From: Clostridia bacterium | GTDB lineage: Bacteria; Bacillota; Clostridia; Oscillospirales; RGIG8002 | NCBI GenBank assembly: GCA_017620395.1 | Contig: JAFZQJ010000015.1 | Coordinates: 1-64,000, forward strand | DNA: 64,000 nucleotides | Reading direction: 5' to 3' | Shown: positions 7,521 through 15,149 of the stretch, in pieces | Position numbering within the stretch: the stretch's first letter is position 1 | Layout of the letters: each line of letters opens with the position of its first letter | The notes under the pieces: model-generated | Database searches by the model: none | What the model was told of the DNA's origin: nothing | The model's input: the letters and a program-made list of their open reading frames with translations, nothing else | Position numbers and translations under genes: made by a program

Positions 7521-7586
7521 CACGCGCCTTGCTTACAAGGTATAGTGTGTTACACCTTTCAGATGAACTGTCGGGCGACAATGAGC

Positions 7587-7617
7587 CTCCCTTTACACAA
7601 GGGAGCCTTTCTTTTTG
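7587..7617 (+). terminator. Hairpin with U-run upstream of the XRE genes
   Basis: CTCCCTT-TACAC-AAGGGAG (7587-7605) is followed by CCTTTCTTTTTG, a plus-strand intrinsic terminator shape. With the two hairpins before it, the whole 7413-7744 gap consists of termination signals and unrecognised sequence; no gene is visible in it. Confidence 0.6.
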
Positions 7618-7744
7618 TTCATCTATAACTTGTCAATTTTCCTGACAAGCACTGCTTTTGTGGACACAAAAGCCATTTGCTACATTTGGTTGATTGTTGT
7701 GCGTTTTATTCTCCAAATCAGAGAAATGATAGAATATCGCTCTG

Positions 7745-7773
7745 TTGACTCTACTGTTGGTTTCGTGTATAAT
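7745..7773 (+). promoter_or_regulatory. Promoter of the XRE pair
   Basis: TTGACT (7745-7750), 17 bases, TATAAT (7768-7773), 46 bases upstream of the first XRE start codon. Near-consensus spacing and sequence suggest a strong promoter. No obvious palindrome overlaps it. Confidence 0.8.
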
Positions 7774-7819
7774 CTAGTCACAAGCTCCGGAACTTGAATT
7801 TTTTCGAGAGGTGAAAAAT

Positions 7820-8683
7820 ATGTACGAATGTAAGATTGCAGAAAAATTGGTGGAGCTCCGCACATCAAAGGGAGTAACACAAGAAGATGTGGCACAAAAC
7901 CTATCTATTTCAAATAAAACGGTGTCCAAATGGGAGAATGGTGCCTCGACACCTGATCTCCCTATGGTTGTAGAACTCGCAAAGTATTATGGTGTCACTA
8001 CTGACACGCTTCTCGGACTTTCCGAGGATAAAAAGCAAAGCACGACGGAAGAAATCCGCTCTTTGTTTGAAGGGCTTGATCGCCGCGAATCTGTGCTAAA
8101 AGCATTTGAAGCGGTAAGAGCACTTATTCCGGCTATGTATGGAACAGTTTCCCAATATAGTGATGATATATATGATAGAGAAAATGTTTTTCCGCCTGAG
8201 ATATCGCATTTTTATCGTTCTAACATATCGCTTCATGAGTTTTTTGAGTTCGTAGCAAGCTCCGAAAATGCAAACGTGGCGGTAATGATGCTCCGCAACA
8301 AAGCTGATTTTGCATGGATGAACGATTCGAATAAGCAAAAAGAAATCGTTAAAATCTTCAAGTTCTTGTCGAGTGAAGATGCTTTGTCCGTTCTTTATTA
8401 TGTTCATTCCACCGCATGCTCTGAAAGTTTCACGGCAGACTATATTGCAAAGAATACGGGCGTAAAGGAAGAACGAGTTTCCGAAATTCTCGATGAATTC
8501 TGTTCTGTAGGAGCATGCCATTGGGTAACAGCGCATCTTGCCGAAGGAGATGTGAGAGTGTATGAATGCCACGGAGACGGTCTTGTTCTCTCCTTAATTT
8601 CCTTGGCATTTGAAAGAATGTGCGGTAGAGAGTCCTACGAATACAACTTCAACGGAAGATGCAAAATGATCGGAGGTAAATAA
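7820..8683 (+). CDS. XRE-family regulator with C-terminal winged-helix-like domain (1)
   Basis: A 287-residue protein. Residues 1-60 form a Cro/C1-type helix-turn-helix, with GVTQEDVAQNLSISNKTVSK as the recognition unit and PDLPMVVELAKYYGVTTDTLLG completing the domain. The remainder is not a familiar ligand domain; a stretch from FLSSEDALSVLYYVHSTACS to RVSEILDEFCSVGACHWV looks like a second, winged-helix DNA-binding fold. AGAGGTG precedes the ATG at 7820, which I prefer to an in-frame GTG at 7811 that overlaps it. Codon use is AT-rich compared with all neighbours. It is followed 3 bases later by a paralogue of the same architecture, suggesting a duplicated pair that may act together. The target is unknown. 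Confidence 0.85.
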   Translation: MYECKIAEKLVELRTSKGVTQEDVAQNLSISNKTVSKWENGASTPDLPMVVELAKYYGVTTDTLLGLSEDKKQSTTEEIRSLFEGLDRRESVLKAFEAVRALIPAMYGTVSQYSDDIYDRENVFPPEISHFYRSNISLHEFFEFVASSENANVAVMMLRNKADFAWMNDSNKQKEIVKIFKFLSSEDALSVLYYVHSTACSESFTADYIAKNTGVKEERVSEILDEFCSVGACHWVTAHLAEGDVRVYECHGDGLVLSLISLAFERMCGRESYEYNFNGRCKMIGGK

Positions 8684-8685
8684 CT

Positions 8686-9513
8686 ATGAGTTTATCAGCT
8701 AATATCAAAAGATTGCGTCTTGAAAAGGATATGACACAAGAACAGCTCGCTACAAAGCTCGGCGTATCTGCGCAAGCAGTATCCAAGTGGGAAACGAGCG
8801 AAACCTATCCAGACGGAGCACTTCTTGTGCCACTTGCCAACGAGCTTGAGGTATCTCTTGACGAGCTTTTCGGGAATGAATCGGTTACAATGGCAGATAT
8901 TTCGTCCAAAATCGTGAAATTGATTCATGCAACAGAAGCAAATGAGCGTTTTAACGTTGCGCGTGATATCGGTTGGCAGATTGAGCGCGGTTTGTTTAAC
9001 TGTCGTATGGAAATCGAAAAGAAGTATGATCCCAACGAAATCAAAAATCAGAAAAACGCATCCTATATTCTTGACGATAACGGATTTACAATCGTTTCTA
9101 ATGGAATAGAACCTTTCTTCTCGGTATTTCCACAACCGACAGAGGGGTACGGACATTTTCTGAATGATAAGGACGACCTGCAAAAAATCTTTGCTGCACT
9201 GTCGCATACGGATACAATGAACGCTTTGATCTATTTGTATCATAAAACGGAGAATTATGTTTTTGAGAGCGCAGTGCTTGAGCGAGATTGCGAAATTGCA
9301 AGTGATCAAATCAATGCGGTAATAGATGATCTGTTGACGCTAAAGCTAATATGGAAACAGGAGCTTACAATTAACGGTAAAAAATGTGTTCTGTATTATT
9401 CTCGACCGAGCCACAAATTGCTTGCCGTATTGTTGATGACAAGAGAGATTGGCTATAAGGGAGCATACAGCCTACAATCACATATCAGAAATACGCCGTT
9501 TATTAAAGAATAA
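8686..9513 (+). CDS. XRE-family regulator with C-terminal winged-helix-like domain (2)
   Basis: A 275-residue protein, second of the tandem pair. The N-terminal Cro/C1 HTH is clear (DMTQEQLATKLGVSAQAVSK, then the typical LLVPLANELEVSLDELFG). The C-terminal half carries ALSHTDTMNALIYLYHKTEN followed by a helix-turn-helix-like segment (QINAVIDDLLTLKLIWKQEL) and a beta-rich end, mirroring the first protein. GGAGG sits upstream of the ATG and only two bases separate it from the preceding stop, so the genes are co-translated. A strong terminator follows at once, giving a compact two-gene unit. Base composition is AT-rich, consistent with acquisition from elsewhere. Confidence 0.85.
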   Translation: MSLSANIKRLRLEKDMTQEQLATKLGVSAQAVSKWETSETYPDGALLVPLANELEVSLDELFGNESVTMADISSKIVKLIHATEANERFNVARDIGWQIERGLFNCRMEIEKKYDPNEIKNQKNASYILDDNGFTIVSNGIEPFFSVFPQPTEGYGHFLNDKDDLQKIFAALSHTDTMNALIYLYHKTENYVFESAVLERDCEIASDQINAVIDDLLTLKLIWKQELTINGKKCVLYYSRPSHKLLAVLLMTREIGYKGAYSLQSHIRNTPFIKE

Positions 9514-9515
9514 TG

Positions 9516-9565
9516 AACCACCGCCGAGAGTAACCGTTTGGTCGCTTTCGGCGGTGGTTTTGTTT
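9516..9565 (+). terminator. Terminator of the XRE pair
   Basis: A perfect 12-base stem (9516-9527 with 9548-9559, arm AACCACCGCCGA) is followed by TTGTTT. It starts two bases after the second XRE stop codon. Confidence 0.9.
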
Positions 9566-9570
9566 GGCTT

Positions 9571-9618
9571 ATAAACCTGCTTTATCGCAGGTACGCCAAG
9601 GGCGCTTGTTTTTTATCG
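9571..9618 (-). repeat. Right inverted repeat bracketing the XRE cassette
   Basis: Inverted partner of 7419-7470. Read on the minus strand it begins CGAT, an A-run and CAAGCGCCC, and ends with ATAAAGCAGGTTT; the middle differs. On the plus strand it contains the hairpin ACCTGC-TTTATC-GCAGGT and then CGCC-AAG-GGCG followed by CTTGTTTTTT, an outward-facing terminator. The bases TCG stand immediately outside both repeats, a possible but very short target duplication. Confidence 0.6.
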
Positions 9619-9656
9619 TCGTTTTGAGTTTTAATCGGCTTCGCTCCCCCGCTCCG

Positions 9657-10571
9657 CTACAGCTTCGCGAGCTCGGTGGCGGTCTTCGCGGCGAGCGCGG
9701 CGTTGTTCAGCACGAGCTTGATGTTCGCTTCCAGACTGTCGCCGCCGGTGATGTCCTTTATCTTCGCGAGCAGGAAGGGCGTCGTCGCTTTGCCGTGTAT
9801 GCCGAGGGCTTCCGCTTCCTTCACCGCTTCGTCTATCGCGCCGTTGATGTAGTCGGGATCCATCGAATACTCTTCCGGTATCGGGTTGGTGACGAGTATT
9901 CCCCCGCGAAGTCCCATATCCAGCTTCGCCTTGAAAGCCGCGGCGAGCTCCGCGGGCGTATCGAGGCGGTAGTCCACGCCGAAGCCGCTCTTGCGCGTAT
10001 AGAACGCGGGCAGCTCGTCAGTGCCGTAGCCGATGACGGGCACGCCCTTAGTCTCGAGGTATTCGAGCGTAAGGCCGAGGTCGAGAATGGATTTCGCGCC
10101 CGCGCATACGACCATGACGGGCGTTCCCGCGAGTTCCTCAAGGTCGGCGGAAATATCCATCGTCGTTTCCGCGCCCCTGTGTACGCCTCCGACGCCGCCG
10201 GTGGCGAAGACTTTTATCCCCGCCATCGCCGCGATTATCATCGTCGTAGCGACGGTGGTCGCGCCGTCCGCGCCCTTCGCAACGAGCACGGGCAGGTCGC
10301 GGCGGGACGCCTTCGTTACTCCCGCGCCGGTCTTGCCGAGGTATTCTATCTCTTCGGGAGAAAGCCCCGCCTTCAGCCGTCCGCAGATTATCGCTATCGT
10401 CGCGGGCACGGCGCCGTTGTCGCGGATCGTCTTCTCGACGGTAAGCGCCGTTTCCACGTTCTGCGGATACGGCATACCGTGCGATATTATCGTGGATTCG
10501 AGCGCGACGACGGGCTTGCCGACGTCGAGCGCCGCCTTAACTTCGGGCGAGATATCGAGATATTTATTCAT
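9657..10571 (-). CDS. psuG: Pseudouridine-5'-phosphate glycosidase
   Basis: Cleaves the C-C glycosidic bond of pseudouridine 5'-phosphate to uracil and ribose 5-phosphate, in the cytoplasm; 304 residues, normal length. The family hallmarks are clear: VALESTIISHGMPYP at the N-terminus, GAGVTKASRRDLP, and ATGGVGGVHRGAE. Glu25, Lys87 and Lys160 match in spacing the catalytic residues I recall for the E. coli enzyme (Glu31, Lys93 and the Schiff-base Lys166), so it should be active. It follows the kinase that makes its substrate, 18 bases downstream, giving a complete two-step route for salvage of pseudouridine from RNA turnover. No dedicated transporter lies beside it. Confidence 0.97.
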   Translation of the reverse strand: MNKYLDISPEVKAALDVGKPVVALESTIISHGMPYPQNVETALTVEKTIRDNGAVPATIAIICGRLKAGLSPEEIEYLGKTGAGVTKASRRDLPVLVAKGADGATTVATTMIIAAMAGIKVFATGGVGGVHRGAETTMDISADLEELAGTPVMVVCAGAKSILDLGLTLEYLETKGVPVIGYGTDELPAFYTRKSGFGVDYRLDTPAELAAAFKAKLDMGLRGGILVTNPIPEEYSMDPDYINGAIDEAVKEAEALGIHGKATTPFLLAKIKDITGGDSLEANIKLVLNNAALAAKTATELAKL

Positions 10572-10589
10572 GGGAACGACCTCCGTTTG

Positions 10590-11510
10590 TTATTTCAGTT
10601 TCAATTCCTTTGCGGACATTACGGCGCTGACGGCGGACGGGCTCTCAAGCGTGAGCTTCGCGGCGCGCAGGCCGCATTCCGCGGAAGCGCGCAGGTCCGC
10701 GCCCCTGCCGGAGGCGTAGACGAGCGCCGCTATGAAGGCGTCGCCCGCGCCGGAAGCGCTGACTACGGAAGCGCGTGCCGCGGGGAGCACGAATGCTCCG
10801 CTCCCGTCCGCGCAGCAGACGCCGTCCGCACCGAGCGTGATATACACGCGTTCCGCGCCGAAGGAGCGCAGCCGCGCCGCCGCTTCTTTCGCGTCCGATT
10901 CGTCCGCGATCTCGCCGCCGGCGAGCACGCCGGCTTCGGTCCTGTTCGCTTTCAGCGTGAAAAGCCGGCAGCCGCCGCGTTCAAGCGCACGCTTCAGCTT
11001 TTCCGTCTTCTTGCCGGATACGCAGTCGACGAAGGTCGGCTTGGCGGAGTTTTTCATCAGATACTCCATCGACTCTTCCGTGAGGTTCGTATCGAAAACG
11101 ACCGCGTCCGCGTCGTTTATATGCTCCAGCTCGCGCTTCAGGTATTCGACGGTCACCGCTTCGCAGATATCCATATCCGCGATACCCGCGACGAGCTCGC
11201 CTTTTTCGTCGTTTATGCAGAGGTATATCGAGCTGCGCAGGTCGGGGCGGTAAAGCGCGTGAGAAAGGTCGATTTCCAGCATCGCGCAGTCCTTCGCGAT
11301 TGTTTCGGCGTATTCGTCGCCGCCGATGGCGGTGAAGAACGATACGTCCGCGCCGAGCAGACGCAGGTTATGCGAAATATTCCTGCCGACGCCGCCGAGC
11401 GATTTCGTCACCGCGCCCGGATTCGAGTCCCGCGGCGCGAAGCGCGACGCGGAACGGCCGGAAATATCAATATTCGACGCGCCGATCACCGATACTCTCA
11501 TTTCAAACAC
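10590..11510 (-). CDS. psuK: Pseudouridine kinase (PfkB family)
   Basis: Phosphorylates pseudouridine to the 5'-phosphate used by PsuG; 306 residues. The sequence is a typical PfkB sugar kinase: N-terminal VIGASNIDISGRS, the GGVGRNISHNLRLLGADV substrate-site glycines, and the C-terminal anion-hole and catalytic base motif SGAGDAFIAAL. PfkB kinases vary in substrate, and the assignment to pseudouridine rests mainly on being the immediate upstream neighbour of psuG. Transcription starts from a near-consensus promoter at 11522-11550, about 12 bases before the start codon, so the leader is very short. Confidence 0.92.
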   Translation of the reverse strand: MFEMRVSVIGASNIDISGRSASRFAPRDSNPGAVTKSLGGVGRNISHNLRLLGADVSFFTAIGGDEYAETIAKDCAMLEIDLSHALYRPDLRSSIYLCINDEKGELVAGIADMDICEAVTVEYLKRELEHINDADAVVFDTNLTEESMEYLMKNSAKPTFVDCVSGKKTEKLKRALERGGCRLFTLKANRTEAGVLAGGEIADESDAKEAAARLRSFGAERVYITLGADGVCCADGSGAFVLPAARASVVSASGAGDAFIAALVYASGRGADLRASAECGLRAAKLTLESPSAVSAVMSAKELKLK

Positions 11511-11521
11511 TCCCTGCCGCT

Positions 11522-11550
11522 ATTATAACACCGCCGCGCGATCATGTCAA
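11522..11550 (-). promoter_or_regulatory. psuK-psuG promoter
   Basis: Perfect TTGACA (11545-11550), 17-base spacer, perfect TATAAT (11522-11527) on the minus strand. No operator-like repeat is obvious around it. It is back to back with the plus-strand promoter at 11565-11593. Confidence 0.88.
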
Positions 11551-11564
11551 CCGACGATTCCGAG

Positions 11565-11593
11565 TTGCGCCGGCGGCGAAACGGTGGTATAAT
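11565..11593 (+). promoter_or_regulatory. Promoter of the YhcC-like radical SAM gene
   Basis: TTGCGC (11565-11570), 17 bases, TATAAT (11588-11593), about 30 bases before the GTG start codon. Confidence 0.65.
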
Positions 11594-11622
11594 TCAGATA
11601 TAAACGCTAAAGGAGGCGCGCC

Positions 11623-12561
11623 GTGGACAGCCGGGAATTCATCTTCAGCGATAACGGGAAACGCTATCACACGTACGATTACTACCTGCGGAACCGCTTC
11701 GGGCGCAAGGCCGCGAAGCTTTCCGTCGACGGCGGCTTCACCTGCCCGAACCGCGACGGAACGAAGGGAACGGACGGCTGCGCCTTCTGCTCCAGCAGCG
11801 GAAGCGGCGACTTCTGCGCCTCCGGCAGCGTCACGCGCCAGCTCGAAACGCAGCGCGGAATCATGCGCGCAAAGTGGGAGGTCGACGCCTTTATCCCCTA
11901 TTTTCAGGCCGGGAGCGGCACTTACGCGCCCCTGCCGCGCCTGCTCGCGCTCTGGGACGAGGCGTTGAGCTTTCCCGGCGCGGTCGGACTCGCGGTCGCG
12001 ACGCGGCCGGACTGCCTGCCCGACGACGTCTGCGACGCGCTCGCGGAGATTTCGCGGCGCACGTTTCTCACCGTCGAGCTCGGTTTGCAGACGGTCAACG
12101 ACGGCGTCGCGCTGAAGCTCGGACGCGGGCACGGCTTCGCGGAGTTCGAAAGCGGATTTGAAAAACTGCGGGCGCGCGGGATCCCCGTATGCGTCCACGT
12201 TATAAACGGCCTGCCCGGCGAAACACGCGAGGATATGCTGAAAACCGCGTCCGTTCTCGCCGAGATGAAGCCCGACTTTATGAAGATACATCTGCTCCAC
12301 ATTCTCAAAGGCACTCCGCTCGCGGAGCTTTACGCCGGCGGCGGCTTCGAGGCGATGACGAAGGAGGATTACGTTTCCACCGTCGTCAGTCAGATCGAGC
12401 TGTTCCCGCCGGAAACGGTGTTCGAGCGCGTCACCGGCGACGGCAAGGGCGAAGATCTGATCGCGCCGCGCTGGAGCCGCAGAAAGCGCGAGGTCCTCAA
12501 CGCGATCGACGCGGAATTCCGCCGCAGAGGAACATTCCAGGGCGACGGATACCGCGGGTGA
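11623..12561 (+). CDS. Radical SAM protein, YhcC/TIGR01212 family
   Basis: A 312-residue radical SAM protein of the YhcC type. The iron-sulfur site has the family's unusual spacing, Cys41-x11-Cys53-x2-Cys56 (FTCPNRDGT then CAFC), preceded by the conserved RYHTYDYYLRNRFGRKAAKL. Further landmarks are the TVELGLQTVND segment, HVINGLPGET and the C-terminal SQIELFPPETVFERVTGDG. The biochemical role of the family was not settled as far as I know; a link to tRNA or redox metabolism has been suggested. The start is GTG, 6-7 bases after AGGAGG. A terminator at 12590-12620 ends this single-gene unit. Confidence 0.92.
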   Translation: MDSREFIFSDNGKRYHTYDYYLRNRFGRKAAKLSVDGGFTCPNRDGTKGTDGCAFCSSSGSGDFCASGSVTRQLETQRGIMRAKWEVDAFIPYFQAGSGTYAPLPRLLALWDEALSFPGAVGLAVATRPDCLPDDVCDALAEISRRTFLTVELGLQTVNDGVALKLGRGHGFAEFESGFEKLRARGIPVCVHVINGLPGETREDMLKTASVLAEMKPDFMKIHLLHILKGTPLAELYAGGGFEAMTKEDYVSTVVSQIELFPPETVFERVTGDGKGEDLIAPRWSRRKREVLNAIDAEFRRRGTFQGDGYRG

Positions 12562-12589
12562 CGATTCGTGCGATTCGCGTATACAATAC

Positions 12590-12620
12590 AAGAGGCGGAC
12601 CGCTTGGCCCGCCTCTTTCG
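12590..12620. terminator. Bidirectional terminator between convergent genes
   Basis: A 9-base stem AAGAGGCGG (12590-12598) pairs with 12609-12617 and is followed by TTCGCTT on the plus strand and TTGTATTGTAT on the minus strand. It separates the radical SAM gene from the convergent membrane-protein gene. Confidence 0.8.
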
Positions 12621-12621
12621 C

Positions 12622-13305
12622 TTATTCACCTTGCGTTATTCCGGTATCATCGGGGATAACCTTTTCTGCTTCGGCAGCCTCTTTGGCGATAAGATCGAAG
12701 ACACTGCCCGAACTCCCTGATCCGTATTCTTCACTCGCGGAATCAGCGGTTTCATCCGTCTCCGGATCCGGCACTTCCTTGAGCATCAGCATATCCTGAA
12801 GCCTCGCGCCGTATCGCATCATAGAGCTTGTTACCAGCAGCGCGATTCCGGTCGCCATTCCTCCGACCACGCCGAGGCTCTCCGCCTGCGCGACTGAAAA
12901 CGATTCGCGAAGTATCACCGCCGCCATCTCCGTGGCAAGCGATATAAAGAAAAACAGCATACCGAGAACGCGAGTTCTGTGAGCGCCGCTTTCCGAAAAC
13001 GGCGTGCCTTCTTTTATCTCCTTATTCAGGCATATAACCGTCGCGATAAGCAGCACGCCGAGCGCAAAAAACGAAATCGCGTCCATGATAAACAGTCCGA
13101 GAGTAACGCCGCCACCGCCGAAATCGAGCGCCTCCGCGATTCGGGAAAGGAAGCCTCCTCCGGAGAGATACTCCTCGCCTTTTATTCCCCATACGACCGC
13201 GGCTCCCGCCGCGAGCAGCGAAAGGATAACGCAGAGGACCGCGAAAACCGCGAACAGTATCCGCAGCCGCCGGAAGATTTTTTGTACTTTAAGCAGTTCG
13301 GTCAT
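12622..13305 (-). CDS. Membrane protein, DUF2975-like
   Basis: A 227-residue protein with four predicted transmembrane helices (about residues 17-40, 67-90, 110-132 and 140-160) and a Ser/Glu-rich cytoplasmic tail of some 55 residues. The segment LNKEIKEGTPFSESGAHRTRVLG between helices two and three resembles the conserved loop of DUF2975 membrane proteins, which often neighbour small XRE regulators; none is adjacent here. The function is unknown. It lies 15 bases downstream of radC and may be co-transcribed with it. Confidence 0.7.
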   Translation of the reverse strand: MTELLKVQKIFRRLRILFAVFAVLCVILSLLAAGAAVVWGIKGEEYLSGGGFLSRIAEALDFGGGGVTLGLFIMDAISFFALGVLLIATVICLNKEIKEGTPFSESGAHRTRVLGMLFFFISLATEMAAVILRESFSVAQAESLGVVGGMATGIALLVTSSMMRYGARLQDMLMLKEVPDPETDETADSASEEYGSGSSGSVFDLIAKEAAEAEKVIPDDTGITQGE

Positions 13306-13320
13306 TCATACACCCCTATA

Positions 13321-14013
13321 TCACATATCTATGAGGCCGATTTCGCGCATTGACGTACACTTACCGTCAAAACCGACTATAATGTGGTCGATCAGCTGTA
13401 TCCGCATCTCTTCAAGCAGTTTCCCGATTTTTGAAGTTATGCAGCGATCGTCGCCGGACGGCTGAGCCGACGTCGATGGATGGTTATGCGCGATTATTAT
13501 CCCGCTCGCTTTGTGCTTTACGGCGCTGTCGATCACCCGCGGAATAACGACGGCGGTTACGGAAGTCGAACCGACGGAGTGTTTTTCGCTGCAAATCACC
13601 TTGTTTTTTCCGTCGAGGCATACTACGTAGAACGACTCCACGCTTTCGCCTATAAAGAATCCGGATACGTAATCCGCTATATCATTTATGTTCTTCAAAA
13701 CTATGCCTTTCCCCTGCTTTGACAAAGAATACCTTTTCAAGACCTCGGGGAAAAGCCTTATCAGAACCGCAGAGTTATAAGATATGCCCGGAACCTCCAT
13801 AAGCCGCTCCACACTCGCTTCAAAAACCGCGTACAGCGAGCCGAAATGCTCGATAAGGCTGTGGGCGAGTTCGTTTGTATCTTTTCGCGGTACGGAGTAG
13901 AACAGTACAAGCTCCAGCACGTTGTGGTCGGCGAAGGATTCGAGCCCCGTTTCGCAGAACCGCTCCCTCACTCTCTGTCTGTGCCCGTTATGTATGCTTT
14001 TATTCTCAGACAT
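13321..14013 (-). CDS. radC: RadC family JAMM-domain protein
   Basis: A 230-residue RadC protein. The N-terminal half is a helix-hairpin-helix-like region (HRQRVRERF, LELVLFYSVPRKDTNELAHSLIEHFG, MEVPGISYNSAVLIR); the C-terminal half is a JAMM metalloprotease-like domain with HNHPSTSAQPSGDD supplying the zinc ligands. Despite the name, a role in repair is not established; members occur in chromosomes and on mobile elements. I start at the ATG at 14013, which gives the usual N-terminus (SENKSIHNGHRQR). A TATAAT at 14034-14039 on the minus strand is a probable -10 box, and it lies inside the TTG-initiated extension that would otherwise be possible. Confidence 0.92.
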   Translation of the reverse strand: MSENKSIHNGHRQRVRERFCETGLESFADHNVLELVLFYSVPRKDTNELAHSLIEHFGSLYAVFEASVERLMEVPGISYNSAVLIRLFPEVLKRYSLSKQGKGIVLKNINDIADYVSGFFIGESVESFYVVCLDGKNKVICSEKHSVGSTSVTAVVIPRVIDSAVKHKASGIIIAHNHPSTSAQPSGDDRCITSKIGKLLEEMRIQLIDHIIVGFDGKCTSMREIGLIDM

Positions 14014-14201
14014 ATAAACACCACCGGAGACATTATACAACAAAAGAACAAAAATGAAAAGATATTCTTTTATTTTTGCTCAAAATGTGCTATATTTTCA
14101 TTAAAGACGTTCATGATAAGGGCAACGCGGCTCCGCAACTCGGATACCGCCACGTTATTTCAGATTTGCCCGTACAGTATCGATTCAAAAGCGGAGGACA
14201 C

Positions 14202-15149
14202 ATGAAGGAGCTCGTTATCGGCAAAAACGACGCGGGGCAGCATCTCGACAAGTTTATAAGCAAAGCGTTTCCTTTTATGCCGCAGTCGATGCTCTACCGC
14301 GCCGTCCGCACGAAGCATATAAAGCTGAACGGTAAACGCTGCGAACCGTCCGACCGCCTCTCCGAAGGCGATACGGTTACGCTTTATCTCAACGACGACG
14401 TTCTGACGAAGAAAGAGCGCGCCGTTGCCGACCTGCCGCCCGTCGACGTCGTTTATCAGGACGAAAACATAATGCTCGTAAACAAGCCCGTCGGTCTATC
14501 CGTACACGACGACGAAAGCGGCGATCCCGATACGCTCATTGCCCGCGTGATCAAGTCGCTGACCGACAGCGGCGAATACTCGCCCGAAGGTGAAAACTCC
14601 TTCGTTCCCGCGCTCTGCAACCGCATAGACAGAAACACCTGCGGCATAGTTATCGTGGCGAAAAACGCGGAAGCGCTGCGGATCATGAACAGAATGATAG
14701 CGGAACGGCGCGTGAAAAAGCACTACCTGTGCCTCGTACACGGCGTTCCCGAACCGAGAAGCGCAACGCTGAAGGCTTTTATCCGCAAGGATGAAGAGAA
14801 AAAGCGCTCCTTCGTTACGGACGAGCCGGCAAAGGGCGCTTTGACTATGATAACCAAATATGAAGTTTTGAAGACCGACGGGGATATTTCCCTGCTCACC
14901 GTCGACCTGCTGACCGGACGCACGCACCAGATACGCGCACATATGGCGCATATCGGGCATCCGCTCGTCGGTGACGGTAAGTACGGAAGCAACGCGCTTT
15001 ACCGCAAAAGCGGAAGGCGCTGGCAGGCGCTCTGCGCCGCCTCCGTCACCTTCGATTTCGGCGGCGAGGGCGAAACGCTCGAATACCTCGACGGAAAGAC
15101 CTTCTCTGTTCCCGATCCCGACTTCGTCGGAGACGTCAGACAACGATAA
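14202..15149 (+). CDS. RluA-family rRNA/tRNA pseudouridine synthase
   Basis: Isomerises specific uridines in structured RNA to pseudouridine; 315 residues. An S4 RNA-binding domain (about residues 14-70, including the AVRTKHIKLNGKRCEPSDRL stretch) precedes the catalytic domain. The active-site loop reads NRIDRNTCGIVIVAKN, carrying the essential Asp in place of the commoner HRLDxxTSG wording; GRTHQIRAHMAHIGHPLVGDGKYG completes the signature. GGAGG lies 6 bases before the ATG at 14202; the frame is open for 126 bases upstream but that part lacks family similarity. The 3' end overlaps the convergent peptidase gene by 14 bases. The RluA, RluC or RluD subtype cannot be assigned by eye. Confidence 0.93.
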   Translation: MKELVIGKNDAGQHLDKFISKAFPFMPQSMLYRAVRTKHIKLNGKRCEPSDRLSEGDTVTLYLNDDVLTKKERAVADLPPVDVVYQDENIMLVNKPVGLSVHDDESGDPDTLIARVIKSLTDSGEYSPEGENSFVPALCNRIDRNTCGIVIVAKNAEALRIMNRMIAERRVKKHYLCLVHGVPEPRSATLKAFIRKDEEKKRSFVTDEPAKGALTMITKYEVLKTDGDISLLTVDLLTGRTHQIRAHMAHIGHPLVGDGKYGSNALYRKSGRRWQALCAASVTFDFGGEGETLEYLDGKTFSVPDPDFVGDVRQR

